Shown: positions 27,058 to 36,013 of the stretch, one piece after another
Position numbering within the stretch: position 1 is the first letter of the stretch
Layout: each line of letters opens with the position of its first letter
Assembly: GCA_003030745.1 (NCBI GenBank)
Contig: PYVG01000002.1
Coordinates: forward strand, 11,447-75,446
DNA: 64,000 bases
Direction of reading: 5' to 3'
Source of the DNA: Pseudidiomarina aestuarii
Lineage (GTDB): Bacteria > Pseudomonadota > Gammaproteobacteria > Enterobacterales > Alteromonadaceae
Made by a program: the position numbers and the translations under genes
The notes under the pieces: generated by a model
What the model was told of the DNA's origin: nothing
What the model saw: only the letters and a program-made list of their open reading frames with translations
Database searches by the model: none

Positions 27058-28764
27058 ATGAGTTCAAATATCTTGAAAGTAATGAAGGGTGTCGCGGGAG
27101 CGCTGGCGTGCTTGCCAATGCTGGCTATGGCGCAAGCTGCAGAGACTGAGCGTAGTGGCCCAGACTATCAATTGTTACTTGCTGGTGGTGCGCTTTCTGT
27201 GTGCTCGAGTATGGCAGCAAATAATTGTGATGAAGGCGGTTGGATCGACAATGAAGTGATGCGCGTCGACCGTTATATCAACCTCTCTGATAAATACACC
27301 AAACCTTTGTTGGATGATGATTATTGGCCTATTCATCGTCGTGAAACACGTGACGAAGTGCGCGACGGCCTACAAATTATTCGCGAGCGCATTAACGAAG
27401 ACATCATGCCAGAGCGCGTGTTTGTGCGTGAATTTACACGCCGTGCGACGCAGTATTTGTATGAGAATTTAAGTGATTCTGAGTGGAACCTGATTCTCGA
27501 TCATCTCGAAATGCCGGTTGCGGCAGGAATGTTTGAGCAAGTAAATGTTGCCGAGTCGTTGAACAAAGAAGCGGTTGGTGTGTTTGAGGAGTTTGTGGCG
27601 CAGGCAGCGAAGGTTCGCGGCACTGTTCCGGGCGGTGACGACAAACCACGCATTGCCGTCATTACTGCATCCGCGCGTGACCCTTATGACGCGGTCGATT
27701 TCTACGTGAATTTATTTGCTGAGCTTGGTGCGGAAGCGCAATGGCTGCCAATTGATGCGGCGGTGTATGAAGCGCAGCGCAGCGGCAAATGTGATGCCAT
27801 TAACGAAATCCGTGAAGAGGAATTTGGTGCTTGGGATCGCAGCCGTGTACATGCGGAAAAATACCAGCAGCAAGTAGAGTTCTGTAAGCGTGCTGGCGCC
27901 GGAATCGAGATGATTGAGAATGTCGATGCGGTGTTTATCAATGGTGGCGATCAGAACCTGACTCGTAAGGCGCTGTTGAATCCATTGAGCCAGCCGTCGC
28001 CATTGCTGACCGAAATTTACTCGCGAGTAAGTAGCGGTAACTTTGTAGTGGGTGGTACCAGTGCAGGTACTGCCGTGATGACCGCTAAGTCGATGATTAC
28101 CAACGGGACTTCTGCAGAGGCTTTGAAGGCCGGCGCACGTGCCGCAGAGCCGCCCGTGCCAGGCTGCAACAACAACGATTCCTGCCCGCGTGACATGAAT
28201 CAAGATACGCTGACTTATCATCCACTCGGTGGTATTGGCTTGTTCCCATACGCCATTTTGGACACGCATTTCTCTGAGCGTGGCCGACAAGCACGGTTGC
28301 TGCGCTTAGCTGCGGAAACCTTTACCCCAATGGCGATTGGCGTTGATGAAACGACTGCCCTGCAAGTAAACGTATTGCGTAATGAGTTCCGCGTGATTGG
28401 TGAGCGCGGCGTGTTCTTTGCCGTGGGTGCGCAGCAAGCTGATAACGCTGTGGCGTCGACTTTCCATTATCTAACTTCTGGCGCGTCGGGTCGCATTAGC
28501 GACCAAGACATCAACGCCGTGCGCTTCGCGACCGACGGCAAGATTATCCAAGCCGAACCCACTACCCGCTTCTTAGATGACCGCGGCATGATCGATTCAA
28601 TGCGGTTGCTGTGTCGTGATCGCAAGCAGTTCAACTTGCTGCAGGGGGAATATCGATTGACGGTATTGGCTGATGACAACACCCGCTCGCAAGTTTCAGG
28701 CGGCGAATGTCAGGTCATGAATGGCCGAGTAGGGATAGCGCTGGAAACCCCGGAGAAATTCTAA
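27058..28764 (+). CDS. Exported cyanophycinase-like peptidase (family S51)
   Basis: 568 residues, much longer than cytoplasmic cyanophycinase (about 270). Signal peptide MSSNILKVMKGVAGALACL ending A-M-A-Q-A. The S51 core is visible: LLLAGGALSVC, IAVITASARDP, VFINGGDQNLTRKAL and the nucleophile motif VVGGTSAGTAVM, then LTYHPLGGIGLFPYAILDTHFSERGRQARL and GVDETTAL. In the family this Ser-based enzyme cuts beta-aspartyl-arginine bonds. A secreted form may release amino acids from external cyanophycin or other isoaspartyl peptides (inference). A large Asp/Glu-rich insert (about 75-195) is unusual. Confidence 0.82.
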   Translation: MSSNILKVMKGVAGALACLPMLAMAQAAETERSGPDYQLLLAGGALSVCSSMAANNCDEGGWIDNEVMRVDRYINLSDKYTKPLLDDDYWPIHRRETRDEVRDGLQIIRERINEDIMPERVFVREFTRRATQYLYENLSDSEWNLILDHLEMPVAAGMFEQVNVAESLNKEAVGVFEEFVAQAAKVRGTVPGGDDKPRIAVITASARDPYDAVDFYVNLFAELGAEAQWLPIDAAVYEAQRSGKCDAINEIREEEFGAWDRSRVHAEKYQQQVEFCKRAGAGIEMIENVDAVFINGGDQNLTRKALLNPLSQPSPLLTEIYSRVSSGNFVVGGTSAGTAVMTAKSMITNGTSAEALKAGARAAEPPVPGCNNNDSCPRDMNQDTLTYHPLGGIGLFPYAILDTHFSERGRQARLLRLAAETFTPMAIGVDETTALQVNVLRNEFRVIGERGVFFAVGAQQADNAVASTFHYLTSGASGRISDQDINAVRFATDGKIIQAEPTTRFLDDRGMIDSMRLLCRDRKQFNLLQGEYRLTVLADDNTRSQVSGGECQVMNGRVGIALETPEKF

Positions 28765-28771
28765 CGAATTT

Positions 28772-28842
28772 GGTGAACAGTGAACGGTGAACAGTGAAAG
28801 GAAAAATCTCTTCATTCACTGTTCACTATTTACTATTTACCG
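28772..28842. repeat. GTGAACAGTGAA palindromic repeat, copy C
   Basis: GGTGAACAGTGAACGGTGAA and one more ACAGTGAA on the left, TTCACTGTTCACTATTTAC on the right, loop about 20 bases. It lies between the convergent cyanophycinase and pyrE genes and contains the pyrE stop codon. Confidence 0.82.
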
Positions 28843-29486
28843 TCACTTATTCCGTACTTCGCCCGATACGCCTCTACCGCTGGCAGATACTGGCCGAACT
28901 CCGGCTCCTGACGCACGAACTCAATCACGTCGTTCAGTGACACGATGCTGATGACCGTCGCGCCGTAATCACGCTCCACTTCTTGAATCGCGCTGAGTTC
29001 GCCTTTGCCTTTTTCTTGGCGGTCGAGCGCAATCAACACGCCTGCAAGTTGTGCGTTGTTCGCTTGCACAATCTCCATGGATTCGCGAATAGCCGTGCCT
29101 GCGGTGATCACATCGTCCACCAACATCACCCGCCCTTGCAACGGCGAACCGACTAAGTTGCCGCCTTCGCCATGGTCTTTTTTCTCTTTGCGATTAAAGC
29201 AGTAAGGCACATCTTTTTGGTAGGTATCGAATAGGGCAATCGCAGCCGCCGTGGCAATGGGAATGCCTTTGTAGGCGGGGCCAAACAACAAGTCATATTC
29301 GACGCCGCTGTCTTGTAACGCAGCCGCATAAAAGCGCCCCAGACGCGCCAAATCAGAGCCTTGATTAAACAATCCAGCATTAAAAAAGTAAGGACTTACT
29401 CGCCCTGATTTCAGCGTAAATTCGCCAAACTTCAGCACGCCGCGCCCCAGCGCAAACTGAATAAACTCTTTCTGATATGTTTTCAT
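28833..29486 (-). CDS. pyrE: Orotate phosphoribosyltransferase
   Basis: 217 residues. [23 protein letters not shown] at the N-terminus, [24 protein letters not shown] and the PRPP-binding [14 protein letters not shown] are diagnostic. Converts orotate and PRPP to OMP in pyrimidine synthesis. An upstream extension of 17 codons is rejected because it reads through repeat copy D. Its C-terminal lysine and stop (GGTAAATAG) are part of repeat copy C. Followed in the same direction by no gene; rph lies upstream. Confidence 0.97.
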   Translation of the reverse strand: MKTYQKEFIQFALGRGVLKFGEFTLKSGRVSPYFFNAGLFNQGSDLARLGRFYAAALQDSGVEYDLLFGPAYKGIPIATAAAIALFDTYQKDVPYCFNRKEKKDHGEGGNLVGSPLQGRVMLVDDVITAGTAIRESMEIVQANNAQLAGVLIALDRQEKGKGELSAIQEVERDYGATVISIVSLNDVIEFVRQEPEFGQYLPAVEAYRAKYGISDGK

Positions 29487-29510
29487 CAATACCTCTGATA
29501 CTAGAGTGAC

Positions 29511-29613
29511 CAGTAAACGGTGAACAGATAACAGCACCCCACTGTTTGCATCTCTTCACTGTTACCTATTCACGGCTTGTCTATTCCCTGTTACCTATTC
29601 ACTATTAACTGTC
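29511..29613. repeat. AACAGTGAA-type palindromic repeat, copy D
   Basis: AGTAAACGGTGAACAGATAACAG on the left (written in the family pattern), then two TTCACTGTTACCTATTCAC-like segments on the right. It fills the space between rph and pyrE and starts one base after the rph stop codon. A composite of at least two partial units. Confidence 0.78.
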
Positions 29614-29614
29614 T

Positions 29615-30328
29615 TTACGCCAATGCTGCCCGCTGCTGATCCATCAGCTCCCGTATCGCATGCCGAGCCAGCTCCAACATCTCATTCATTTCTTCGAACG
29701 AGAACGGCTCGCCTTCAGCAGTGCCTTGCACCTCAATCAGTTTGCCGTCTTCGGTCATGACCACGTTCATGTCCGTTTCAGCTTTCGAATCTTCTGGGTA
29801 ATCCAGGTCAGCCACTGGCGAACCGTTGTACATGCCAACCGAAATAGCCGCGACCAAACCCTTCAGCGGATTCGACTTCACCAGCTTCTCTTTGCGCATC
29901 CAGTTCAGTGCATCGACCAAGGCGACGCAAGCACCGGTAATTGAGGCTGTGCGGGTGCCGCCATCGGCCTGTAGCACGTCACAGTCAATCGTGATGGTGT
30001 TTTCGCCAAGCGCCGATAGGTCAACACAGGCACGCAACGATCGGCCAATCAGGCGCTGAATTTCCACCGTGCGACCACCTTGCTTGCCGTGTGCCGCTTC
30101 ACGATTCATGCGTGTATGCGTCGACCGTGGCAGCATGCCGTACTCAGCTGTGACCCAACCTTGGCCCTTACCTTTTAAGAAGCGCGGGACACTTTTGTCG
30201 ACGCTCGCCGTGCACAACACTTTGGTGTCGCCAAACTCAATCAACACCGAGCCTTCGGCGTGTCGCGTGTAATTCCGGGTAATGGTTACCGGGCGAATTT
30301 GTTGCGAAGTACGACCGCTTGGACGCAT
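29615..30328 (-). CDS. rph: Ribonuclease PH
   Basis: 237 residues (E. coli full-length 238). [78 protein letters not shown] are all canonical. Phosphorolytic trimming of tRNA 3' ends in a hexamer. AAGGAG lies 6 bases before the chosen ATG. The C-terminus is complete (no E. coli K-12-like frameshift). Upstream of pyrE in the usual rph-pyrE order. Confidence 0.97.
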   Translation of the reverse strand: MRPSGRTSQQIRPVTITRNYTRHAEGSVLIEFGDTKVLCTASVDKSVPRFLKGKGQGWVTAEYGMLPRSTHTRMNREAAHGKQGGRTVEIQRLIGRSLRACVDLSALGENTITIDCDVLQADGGTRTASITGACVALVDALNWMRKEKLVKSNPLKGLVAAISVGMYNGSPVADLDYPEDSKAETDMNVVMTEDGKLIEVQGTAEGEPFSFEEMNEMLELARHAIRELMDQQRAALA

Positions 30329-30386
30329 GCTGCGCTCCTTCTTTGGCTGTGAATTAATGCGATGAAATAAAGTGGGCGCGATTATA

Positions 30387-30734
30387 TCAGATGTGGATCT
30401 GAAATTCTGTCGCAACAGCAATAGGCTTCATTGCCTTCTGATGCCTCTCCATTTTCACCAAACCGTAATGTGCCATGGTCTTCAGTGAGCGAGATAGATT
30501 GCTGGGCGCACGTCCAGAAAGCACTGCTAATTCTTTGAGCGACTGAGGATTATTCTGCGCAATCATTTTAAGCAGCTCACGATTTTGGTCGGACAATATT
30601 TCCGCAAGCGAGCGAATCGACGGAAACCAAACTTTAGGCTCATTCTCAGAGGGCTTTAACTCGCCCTTGGCAATAGCAATGAGTCGAGCACGAATCTCGT
30701 CTTGCGACTTCACGCCAATGTGCAGAATAGACAT
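30387..30734 (-). CDS. tumA: Winged-helix antitoxin of a TumE/TumA-type pair (HVO_A0114-like)
   Basis: 115 residues. The C-terminal half is a MarR-like winged helix: [43 protein letters not shown], as in the HVO_A0114 family of putative DNA-binding proteins paired with DUF6516 toxins. Its start overlaps the toxin stop by 1 bp. Expected to neutralise the upstream-encoded toxin and repress the operon. The pair sits between rph and yicC, genes that are usually direct neighbours. Confidence 0.75.
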   Translation of the reverse strand: MSILHIGVKSQDEIRARLIAIAKGELKPSENEPKVWFPSIRSLAEILSDQNRELLKMIAQNNPQSLKELAVLSGRAPSNLSRSLKTMAHYGLVKMERHQKAMKPIAVATEFQIHI

Positions 30735-31084
30735 TAGTGTTTCTCCTTCATGTACGAATCTGCTAAATCAAAGAAATCTTGAAGTAACTTGCCAGCATTT
30801 ATGAACTCATAGGGAATAACGCGTCCGTTAGCTGTGTGAATATGATCACTGAATCTGGGCTTCTTCCCGAATGTCGTTGCTTTAGGGATGGGGTGGGCGT
30901 TATCCATTCCAAGTACTCGAGTTCCGGTAGAGTCATGCAATGTCAGTGAATACTTAATACCGTGAGGCACTCGCTGATTAGCATTGATTGATTTCGCCTC
31001 GATAAATATCCAGTAACCAGCCTCTTGGTAGATCACGACGCCATCTAAATCCAGCAGAGTCTCGAGAGTATAATCCACATCCAT
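30734..31084 (-). CDS. tumE: TumE family toxin (DUF6516)
   Basis: 116 residues. GYWIFIEAKSINANQRVPHGIKYSLTLHDSTG (seen as two blocks), then GMDNAHPIP and HIHTANGRVIPYEFINAGKLLQDFF match the TumE/DUF6516 pattern (YSLTLHD, DNAH, PYEF). First gene of the pair, toxin before antitoxin, as usual for this family. The molecular target of TumE is not something I can state from sequence. Confidence 0.75.
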   Translation of the reverse strand: MDVDYTLETLLDLDGVVIYQEAGYWIFIEAKSINANQRVPHGIKYSLTLHDSTGTRVLGMDNAHPIPKATTFGKKPRFSDHIHTANGRVIPYEFINAGKLLQDFFDLADSYMKEKH

Positions 31085-31103
31085 TTAAATATCACCTGAT
31101 GAT

Positions 31104-31125
31104 AACTGAAATATTTAATTTAGTT
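31104..31125. promoter_or_regulatory. Imperfect palindrome upstream of the TumE/TumA genes
   Basis: A 22-bp AT-rich element starts AACTGAAA and ends TTTAGTT; 8 of 11 base pairs are symmetric. It lies 20 bp before the toxin start, between it and the divergent yicC, and is a candidate TumA operator. Confidence 0.35.
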
Positions 31126-31237
31126 GAACATCAGTTTTAGACTTGTGCGACCGTATATTGATGTCAGACATCGACGTACTGTACCGCGAGACGAAGAGTG
31201 CTAAACTACGCGCAGGTAAAGTCTATAAGGAAGACCA

Positions 31238-32101
31238 ATGATTCAAAGTATGACCGGTTATGCGCGGCATGAGATGAAAGCCGAATGGGGCAATGCGGTG
31301 TGGGAAATGCGCTCGGTCAATCAGCGCTTTTTGGAAACCTACTTCCGGTTGCCAGAGTCATTTCGTAGCCTAGAGAACAATTTGCGTGAACGTCTGCGTA
31401 AGCAATTGCAGCGTGGCAAGGTGGAATGTTCACTGCGTTTGACCATTGAACAAGGCGGACAAACCTCGCTCAACCTCAATGAAGAACTCGCTAAAAGCGT
31501 CATTTCATCCGCGAATTGGGTCGCCAATCAATCCGCTAGTGCCGTGTTGAATCCCATTGATGTGTTGCGCTGGCCAGGTGTAGTTGCGCAGCAAGAAGAC
31601 GACATGGATGCCATTCAAGCCGACGTTCTCGCCGCCTTTGAAACCACGTTGGCAGAATTTATCGAGAACCGCGAAAGCGAAGGTGCCGCATTACAGCGCT
31701 TACTCGAAGAGCGCCTCGAAGGCGTGTCCGAGCGTGCCGGATTTGTTCGCACTCACATGCCAGAAATCATGAAGTGGCAGCGCGAGCGCCTAATGACCCG
31801 CCTCGAAGAAGCCAAAGTCGAACTCGACCCACAGCGCCTCGAAGCCGAAATGGTCATGCTGGCGCAGAAAGTTGACGTTGCCGAAGAACTTGACCGCCTC
31901 GACGCCCACGTCACCGAAACTCACAAAATCCTCCGCAAAGGTGGCGCCTGTGGCCGCCGTCTCGACTTCATGATGCAAGAGTTCAACCGCGAAGCGAACA
32001 CCCTCGGCTCCAAGTCCATCAACGCCGACATCACCGCCGCCGCCGTCGATCTCAAGGTCCTCATCGAGCAAATGCGCGAGCAGATCCAGAACATCGAATA
32101 A
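31238..32101 (+). CDS. yicC: YicC/YloC family endoribonuclease
   Basis: 287 residues. MIQSMTGYARHE at the N-terminus, EMRSVNQRFLETYFRLPE, and the C-terminal GRRLDFMMQEFNREANTLGSKS are the YicC family blocks. In E. coli YicC is a clamp-like RNase implicated in degrading the small RNA RyhB. AAGGAAG lies 6 bases before the start. Divergent to rph but separated from it by the toxin-antitoxin pair. Confidence 0.95.
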   Translation: MIQSMTGYARHEMKAEWGNAVWEMRSVNQRFLETYFRLPESFRSLENNLRERLRKQLQRGKVECSLRLTIEQGGQTSLNLNEELAKSVISSANWVANQSASAVLNPIDVLRWPGVVAQQEDDMDAIQADVLAAFETTLAEFIENRESEGAALQRLLEERLEGVSERAGFVRTHMPEIMKWQRERLMTRLEEAKVELDPQRLEAEMVMLAQKVDVAEELDRLDAHVTETHKILRKGGACGRRLDFMMQEFNREANTLGSKSINADITAAAVDLKVLIEQMREQIQNIE

Positions 32102-32203
32102 TATGCCACGTCGGCACACATCCTCACGTAGCCCTCACTTCTAGTGCGGGTCTAGCCCTTATCCGAGGCCGATCCCAGCTACGTAATCCGGCACAATTGC
32201 GAA

Positions 32204-32270
32204 ATGAGTCGATTAGGACTGTTATTTGGCTCATAAATTGAGCCGTATAATTGCGATTAGCGGCTCATTA
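32204..32270 (+). promoter_or_regulatory. fic-type promoter/operator, copy 1
   Basis: ATGAGTCGATTAGG half-site (32204-32217), palindrome GGCTCA-TAAAT-TGAGCC (32228-32244) and a third half-site CGGCTCA (32261-32267). The layout equals that before the intact fic gene at 42.65 kb and the orphan copy at 44.23 kb, with 34 bp between the first GGCTCA and the last in all three. It precedes the decayed fic gene. Confidence 0.75.
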
Positions 32271-32295
32271 AAAAAGCAATTGACATGGTGAGTAC

Positions 32296-32904
32296 ATGGC
32301 TGCGACGGAGAATGAATCACGACAATGGCTCTGTCAGTATCCGCAATGCCAGATTTTCAATGGCATGACGTTAAGTTACAGCCTCTACTTCGCCTTGCCT
32401 ATGACCATCTTGGCCAGCTCAAAGGACGCATGGCTTTGGTGGACGGCCATGAAGAATTTACCCTGGATGCCCTACTAACCAATATTGTTGCTTCATCGGC
32501 TATTGAAGGTGAAAAAGCGGATGTCTATGGTGTGCACTTTTCGCTTGCGCGACAGTTTGGAATTGATGTTCAGAATAAGGTTACGATTTCATCGCAAAGC
32601 GAAGACCTCGCGAGTACGATGCGTGATGCCATCACAGCGTGGCAGCAACCGTTAACCCTAGACACGTTGTTGCAGTGGCATCGTTGGTTATTCCAGGGGC
32701 AAACGTCGTTAATGCAAAAAGTAGTGCCAGGCGAACTTCGTGGGGACGCGCCTATGCAGATTGTTTCCGGGCCTATGTTGAAGCCGAAAGTTTACTTCGA
32801 AGCGCTCCCGCGTGCATGTGTCGAAAGCGAATTAAATCGTTTTTTAGATTGGTTTAACGACACGGCAGCTAATCAGCTTGATCCGCTTATCCGCGCTGGA
32901 ATCA
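32296..32904 (+). pseudogene. Decayed fic gene (frameshift near the start, 3' part lost)
   Basis: Two frames together match residues about 14-208 of the intact Fic protein at 42728-43870. The first frame (RQWLCQYPQC) breaks near 32348, where one G of the expected TGG codon is missing; the second continues with PDFQWHDVKLQPLLRLAYDHL to LDPLIRAGIT. The match then stops abruptly, just before the HPFxDGNGR catalytic motif, which is absent. The remaining N-terminal part keeps the SSAIEGE motif that in Fic proteins inhibits AMP transfer. Not expected to be an active AMP transferase; a short translated product from 32325 is possible. Confidence 0.85.
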
Positions 32905-32905
32905 C

Positions 32906-33085
32906 AACGGCGTCAGCCCCAACGCGCGCACCATGCACCCCGTCGATGCCGACGAACTTAAGCAATACGCGCAGCAGCAGGGGTTGAGCTTTCGCATAGT
33001 CAGCCGTCGTGACGACTCACTTGGTAGAGCTGATGTTCATTGGGAGACGGTTGTACTTACCAACACAAATTTAATGGAGAAATAA
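32906..33085 (+). pseudogene. Orphan C-terminal fragment of an unrecognised gene
   Basis: Right after the fic homology ends, a different frame stays open for about 58 codons (GVSPNARTMHPVDADELK..., then [29 protein letters not shown]) and stops 2 bases before ppiC. Composition looks like real coding sequence, but it has no start of its own at the junction. It is best read as the 3' end of a gene whose 5' part was replaced when the fic fragment was joined here. I do not recognise the family. Confidence 0.45.
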
Positions 33086-33087
33086 AT

Positions 33088-33366
33088 ATGGCCCGTGCTC
33101 ATGCACTACATATTCTTATTAAAACACGCGAAGAGTGCGAAGACCTGAAGAAAAAGCTTGAAGCTGGCGCTAAGTTTGGCGACCTCGCGCGCAAACATTC
33201 CTTGTGTCCATCAGGCAAAAAGGGCGGCGACCTTGGAGAGTTTCGTCGCGGGCAAATGGTTCCCGCGTTCGATAAAGTGGTCTTTGGAAAACTGACTTTA
33301 GAAGTTCATGGACCGGTGAAAACTCAATTTGGGTGGCATTTGATTAAGGTGTTGTCGCGGGGCTAG
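33088..33366 (+). CDS. ppiC: Parvulin-type peptidyl-prolyl isomerase PpiC
   Basis: 92 residues (E. coli PpiC 93), a single cytoplasmic parvulin domain: [42 protein letters not shown] and FGWHLIKV. No signal peptide. ATG at 33088 chosen by family length. It is the last housekeeping gene before the defence island. Confidence 0.93.
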   Translation: MARAHALHILIKTREECEDLKKKLEAGAKFGDLARKHSLCPSGKKGGDLGEFRRGQMVPAFDKVVFGKLTLEVHGPVKTQFGWHLIKVLSRG

Positions 33367-33411
33367 TTTGTCAAACAACCCACACCAGCCTATCTTCATA
33401 TCTATAAACCA

Positions 33412-35709
33412 TTAATCAAGCCAAGAGCGAACAGTATCCCAACCAAGAGATGCAATATTTTTGCTTCGCTCTTTTACAAGCTCTTCAGTCCATTCCTCAA
33501 CGCCTCTTAATGACTCTAATAAGGCGAGCACTCCACGCTCATCAAGTTGCTGTTTAAGCTTCGCAGAGAGCCTAAGACCGTTCCTCTCTGCCTCTGCAAT
33601 TCTTTCCAATTGCTTAGCTTTCGTTTTTTCTGTCAAGCAGAGATAAATCAATCTCTTCTTTTCCCATGAGGAGTCACTAATACTTGAGTTTTCGTTTTGA
33701 GGAAGAAGCGTTAAATTACCCAAGGTATGCCGAGTTCTTTGATTAAGATAAATATTATAATCCCAACCTGAGACTTGGGCAGAGTCAGGTGCTACATGTT
33801 CAACGGTTGAATATAATTCAGATGTCCATAGATTGTAATTTAAATAATCATTTCGTTGGTCAAACTTAATATCCTCGCGCGTCAACAGACCAGCCACATC
33901 GTCATTCGCAGCGCCATGAGCAGCAGCAAATATGAGGAAGCGAGAGAGCTCTCTTGACTGCTTATAGAGCGGGTTGTCTGACACATGGCTTACCCAATTT
34001 TCTCGATCAAAAACTTTAAGCTTTTTGTGGAGTAGCTTCAGGTAAATTTCTTTTAATTCGCTAACTGAAATCTCTTTTTGTTGCGCGGCGCAAAACCCAT
34101 ACTTTGAGTTTGAAGCGTTTGCAGGAGCCATAATATCTCGAAAGACACCATCTATCCCATCTGTCCCGCCTGTATACGAACGCCGGAGGACGATAAATGC
34201 TACTGTCGCTCGCAATGCCTCAATAAACTCTGAATCGCCCTCGCTTGCTAAATCAGTTGACCAAAAGCGGCACAACACCGGAAGCGCCATACTAGTTTTT
34301 AAATCTTTTATGACTTGCGATAAAAATTGCGCATCATTAACTGTCTCTGTAGTGTGAAAGAGACCAAGCTTGCTTATCCCATCGTTCTCCCAATAATATC
34401 GACGAAACTCAGCTAGCTTTGATAACGCTTTGATGTAATCACGAGCGGAAGTATGTCCCTTACTGACAGCGGTATCAAAACTGTTACGAAGAAATATTCG
34501 TTGACCTGCGAGCTCTTTACTTTCCTTCTTACCATCTTGATAAAGCGCAAAACTTACAACTAAATCCTTAGTCTCTGACTGCTTTTTCTTTGTATCTTCA
34601 AAGCGTTTATCAATCAGTTCGTTTAGTTTCGACCAATAAGCTTCTGATTCTGATCCAACGTATCGTGAGCAGCTATTCTCGAACTGAATTATTCTAGGCT
34701 TCAAAGTTTCCAAGGCTGTCAGCGGCTCTCCGGTCGTATTCAAAGCGTCAAAGATGTCAAAAGCTGCTCCTTCGTCTTTGGTAACTACTTTTGTAAAAAC
34801 TATATAATCACAAAAATATCGGCTGAAAAGAAATAAGCGTAGCAAGTTTGACACTTGCTCATTGTTTGCAATCCGTGCAACAGCCTTATCTTCTCTGTCT
34901 TTATCGGGAAAAACGCTCTTTAATTTTCGAAACAGCTCACGCACTTGCTTACGAACAGTCTTCTCGACATCGAAGATTTCACACTCAGCTTCTGAGTACC
35001 AATCAGATTGATTAATCAGTCGAAGAGCTTCTTGTATGTAATGAAATCGAGCTGTTATTTTCTGACCACTAACATCATGCTTAAGGTCAGGCATATTAAA
35101 TGGTGCGCCGTCACTATTTTTTACGTGTTTACAAAAATGGTGCAAAAACTTTGCTATCGGAGATTTGTATTCCGACTCTCTATTCGAATTGGCTCGAATG
35201 TCTCCCGCTCGTACTATGCGAGGAAACGGATATGATTCATCTGGCGGAATGTGTTGAGTACCAATAGCACATGCGTACAAGCAGCCGAGTTGCACTTTAA
35301 GTTCTTCTTCAAGCCAGTTTTTTTCATCGTCCTTCAAGCTCATAAAATCAGTTGCTGCAACTTCCTGCTCTAACTGCAAGTACAATGCACACGCAAATAA
35401 AACTAGTGTAGTTAAGCGTTGTTGCCCATCTACAATAGCCAAAGAAAGTCCGTCAAAGGTCGGCTCGTATGAGTCCTCTTCAACCATTACGACCGCACCT
35501 AAAAATGTATAAGATGCGGCACTAGCATTCTCTGAAAGTCTACTGAAGCCATTGAGAACATCCATAAACAAACGATCGATGTTATCTTCTGACCAATCGT
35601 ACTGCCTTTGATACTCGGGAATCCTAAACCCAACCGGGGAGGCAGACGATGTTACGTTTTTATACGGCGAGGTAGCTTCCGCTTTGTATAGTTCGCTTAA
35701 CTTAGACAT
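33412..35709 (-). CDS. sspE: SspE-like DUF262/DUF1524 restriction effector
   Basis: 765 residues. N-terminal DUF262: IPEYQRQYDW (30-39) and the nucleotide-handling motif IVDGQQRLTTL (92-102). C-terminal DUF1524 (HNH-type nickase) about 630-700: VEHVAPD, TLGNLTLLPQNENSSIS, then the closing Trp-EKK. This architecture and its place beside sspBCD fit SspE, which in Vibrio and E. coli senses phosphorothioate DNA, hydrolyses NTP and nicks invading unmodified DNA. Divergent from sspB. A stand-alone GmrSD-type enzyme (also DUF262/DUF1524) would look similar; the neighbourhood makes SspE far more likely. Confidence 0.85.
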   Translation of the reverse strand: MSKLSELYKAEATSPYKNVTSSASPVGFRIPEYQRQYDWSEDNIDRLFMDVLNGFSRLSENASAASYTFLGAVVMVEEDSYEPTFDGLSLAIVDGQQRLTTLVLFACALYLQLEQEVAATDFMSLKDDEKNWLEEELKVQLGCLYACAIGTQHIPPDESYPFPRIVRAGDIRANSNRESEYKSPIAKFLHHFCKHVKNSDGAPFNMPDLKHDVSGQKITARFHYIQEALRLINQSDWYSEAECEIFDVEKTVRKQVRELFRKLKSVFPDKDREDKAVARIANNEQVSNLLRLFLFSRYFCDYIVFTKVVTKDEGAAFDIFDALNTTGEPLTALETLKPRIIQFENSCSRYVGSESEAYWSKLNELIDKRFEDTKKKQSETKDLVVSFALYQDGKKESKELAGQRIFLRNSFDTAVSKGHTSARDYIKALSKLAEFRRYYWENDGISKLGLFHTTETVNDAQFLSQVIKDLKTSMALPVLCRFWSTDLASEGDSEFIEALRATVAFIVLRRSYTGGTDGIDGVFRDIMAPANASNSKYGFCAAQQKEISVSELKEIYLKLLHKKLKVFDRENWVSHVSDNPLYKQSRELSRFLIFAAAHGAANDDVAGLLTREDIKFDQRNDYLNYNLWTSELYSTVEHVAPDSAQVSGWDYNIYLNQRTRHTLGNLTLLPQNENSSISDSSWEKKRLIYLCLTEKTKAKQLERIAEAERNGLRLSAKLKQQLDERGVLALLESLRGVEEWTEELVKERSKNIASLGWDTVRSWLD

Positions 35710-36013
35710 TGTTGCTCCGACTCAAAAAAACTTATCCTTTAACTATTTAAGCAACAATTTAACAACTACTTGACATTAAATCCAGAATTAAAAATGCTTG
35801 GATTAAATAGGATTATACTTTGTAAGTTCAATAGTATGTCTCCGGAAATTAGAAAGGTATGATTCTGTCGATCTAATACTAAAACATACCATATTTACGA
35901 TTTTGCCGATTTACGAAAGCTTCACATAATGCATACTTATAATTCATAATTTCTCTTTTTAGTCGATAGCGATTTATGATATTTTGGAGAAGTTCTCCAA
36001 GAAGGTAATTAGC
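35710..36013 (+). promoter_or_regulatory. Divergent sspE/sspB control region with a 17-bp palindrome
   Basis: About 300 bp, AT-rich, without a gene. Contains TATGAT (35975-35980), a good -10 for sspB, and immediately after it the perfect palindrome TTGGAGAAGTTCTCCAA (35984-36000), 13 bp before the sspB ATG. Further upstream GGTATG (35856-35861) pairs with CATACC (35885-35890). The palindrome could be an operator or an mRNA hairpin over the ribosome site. Confidence 0.5.
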
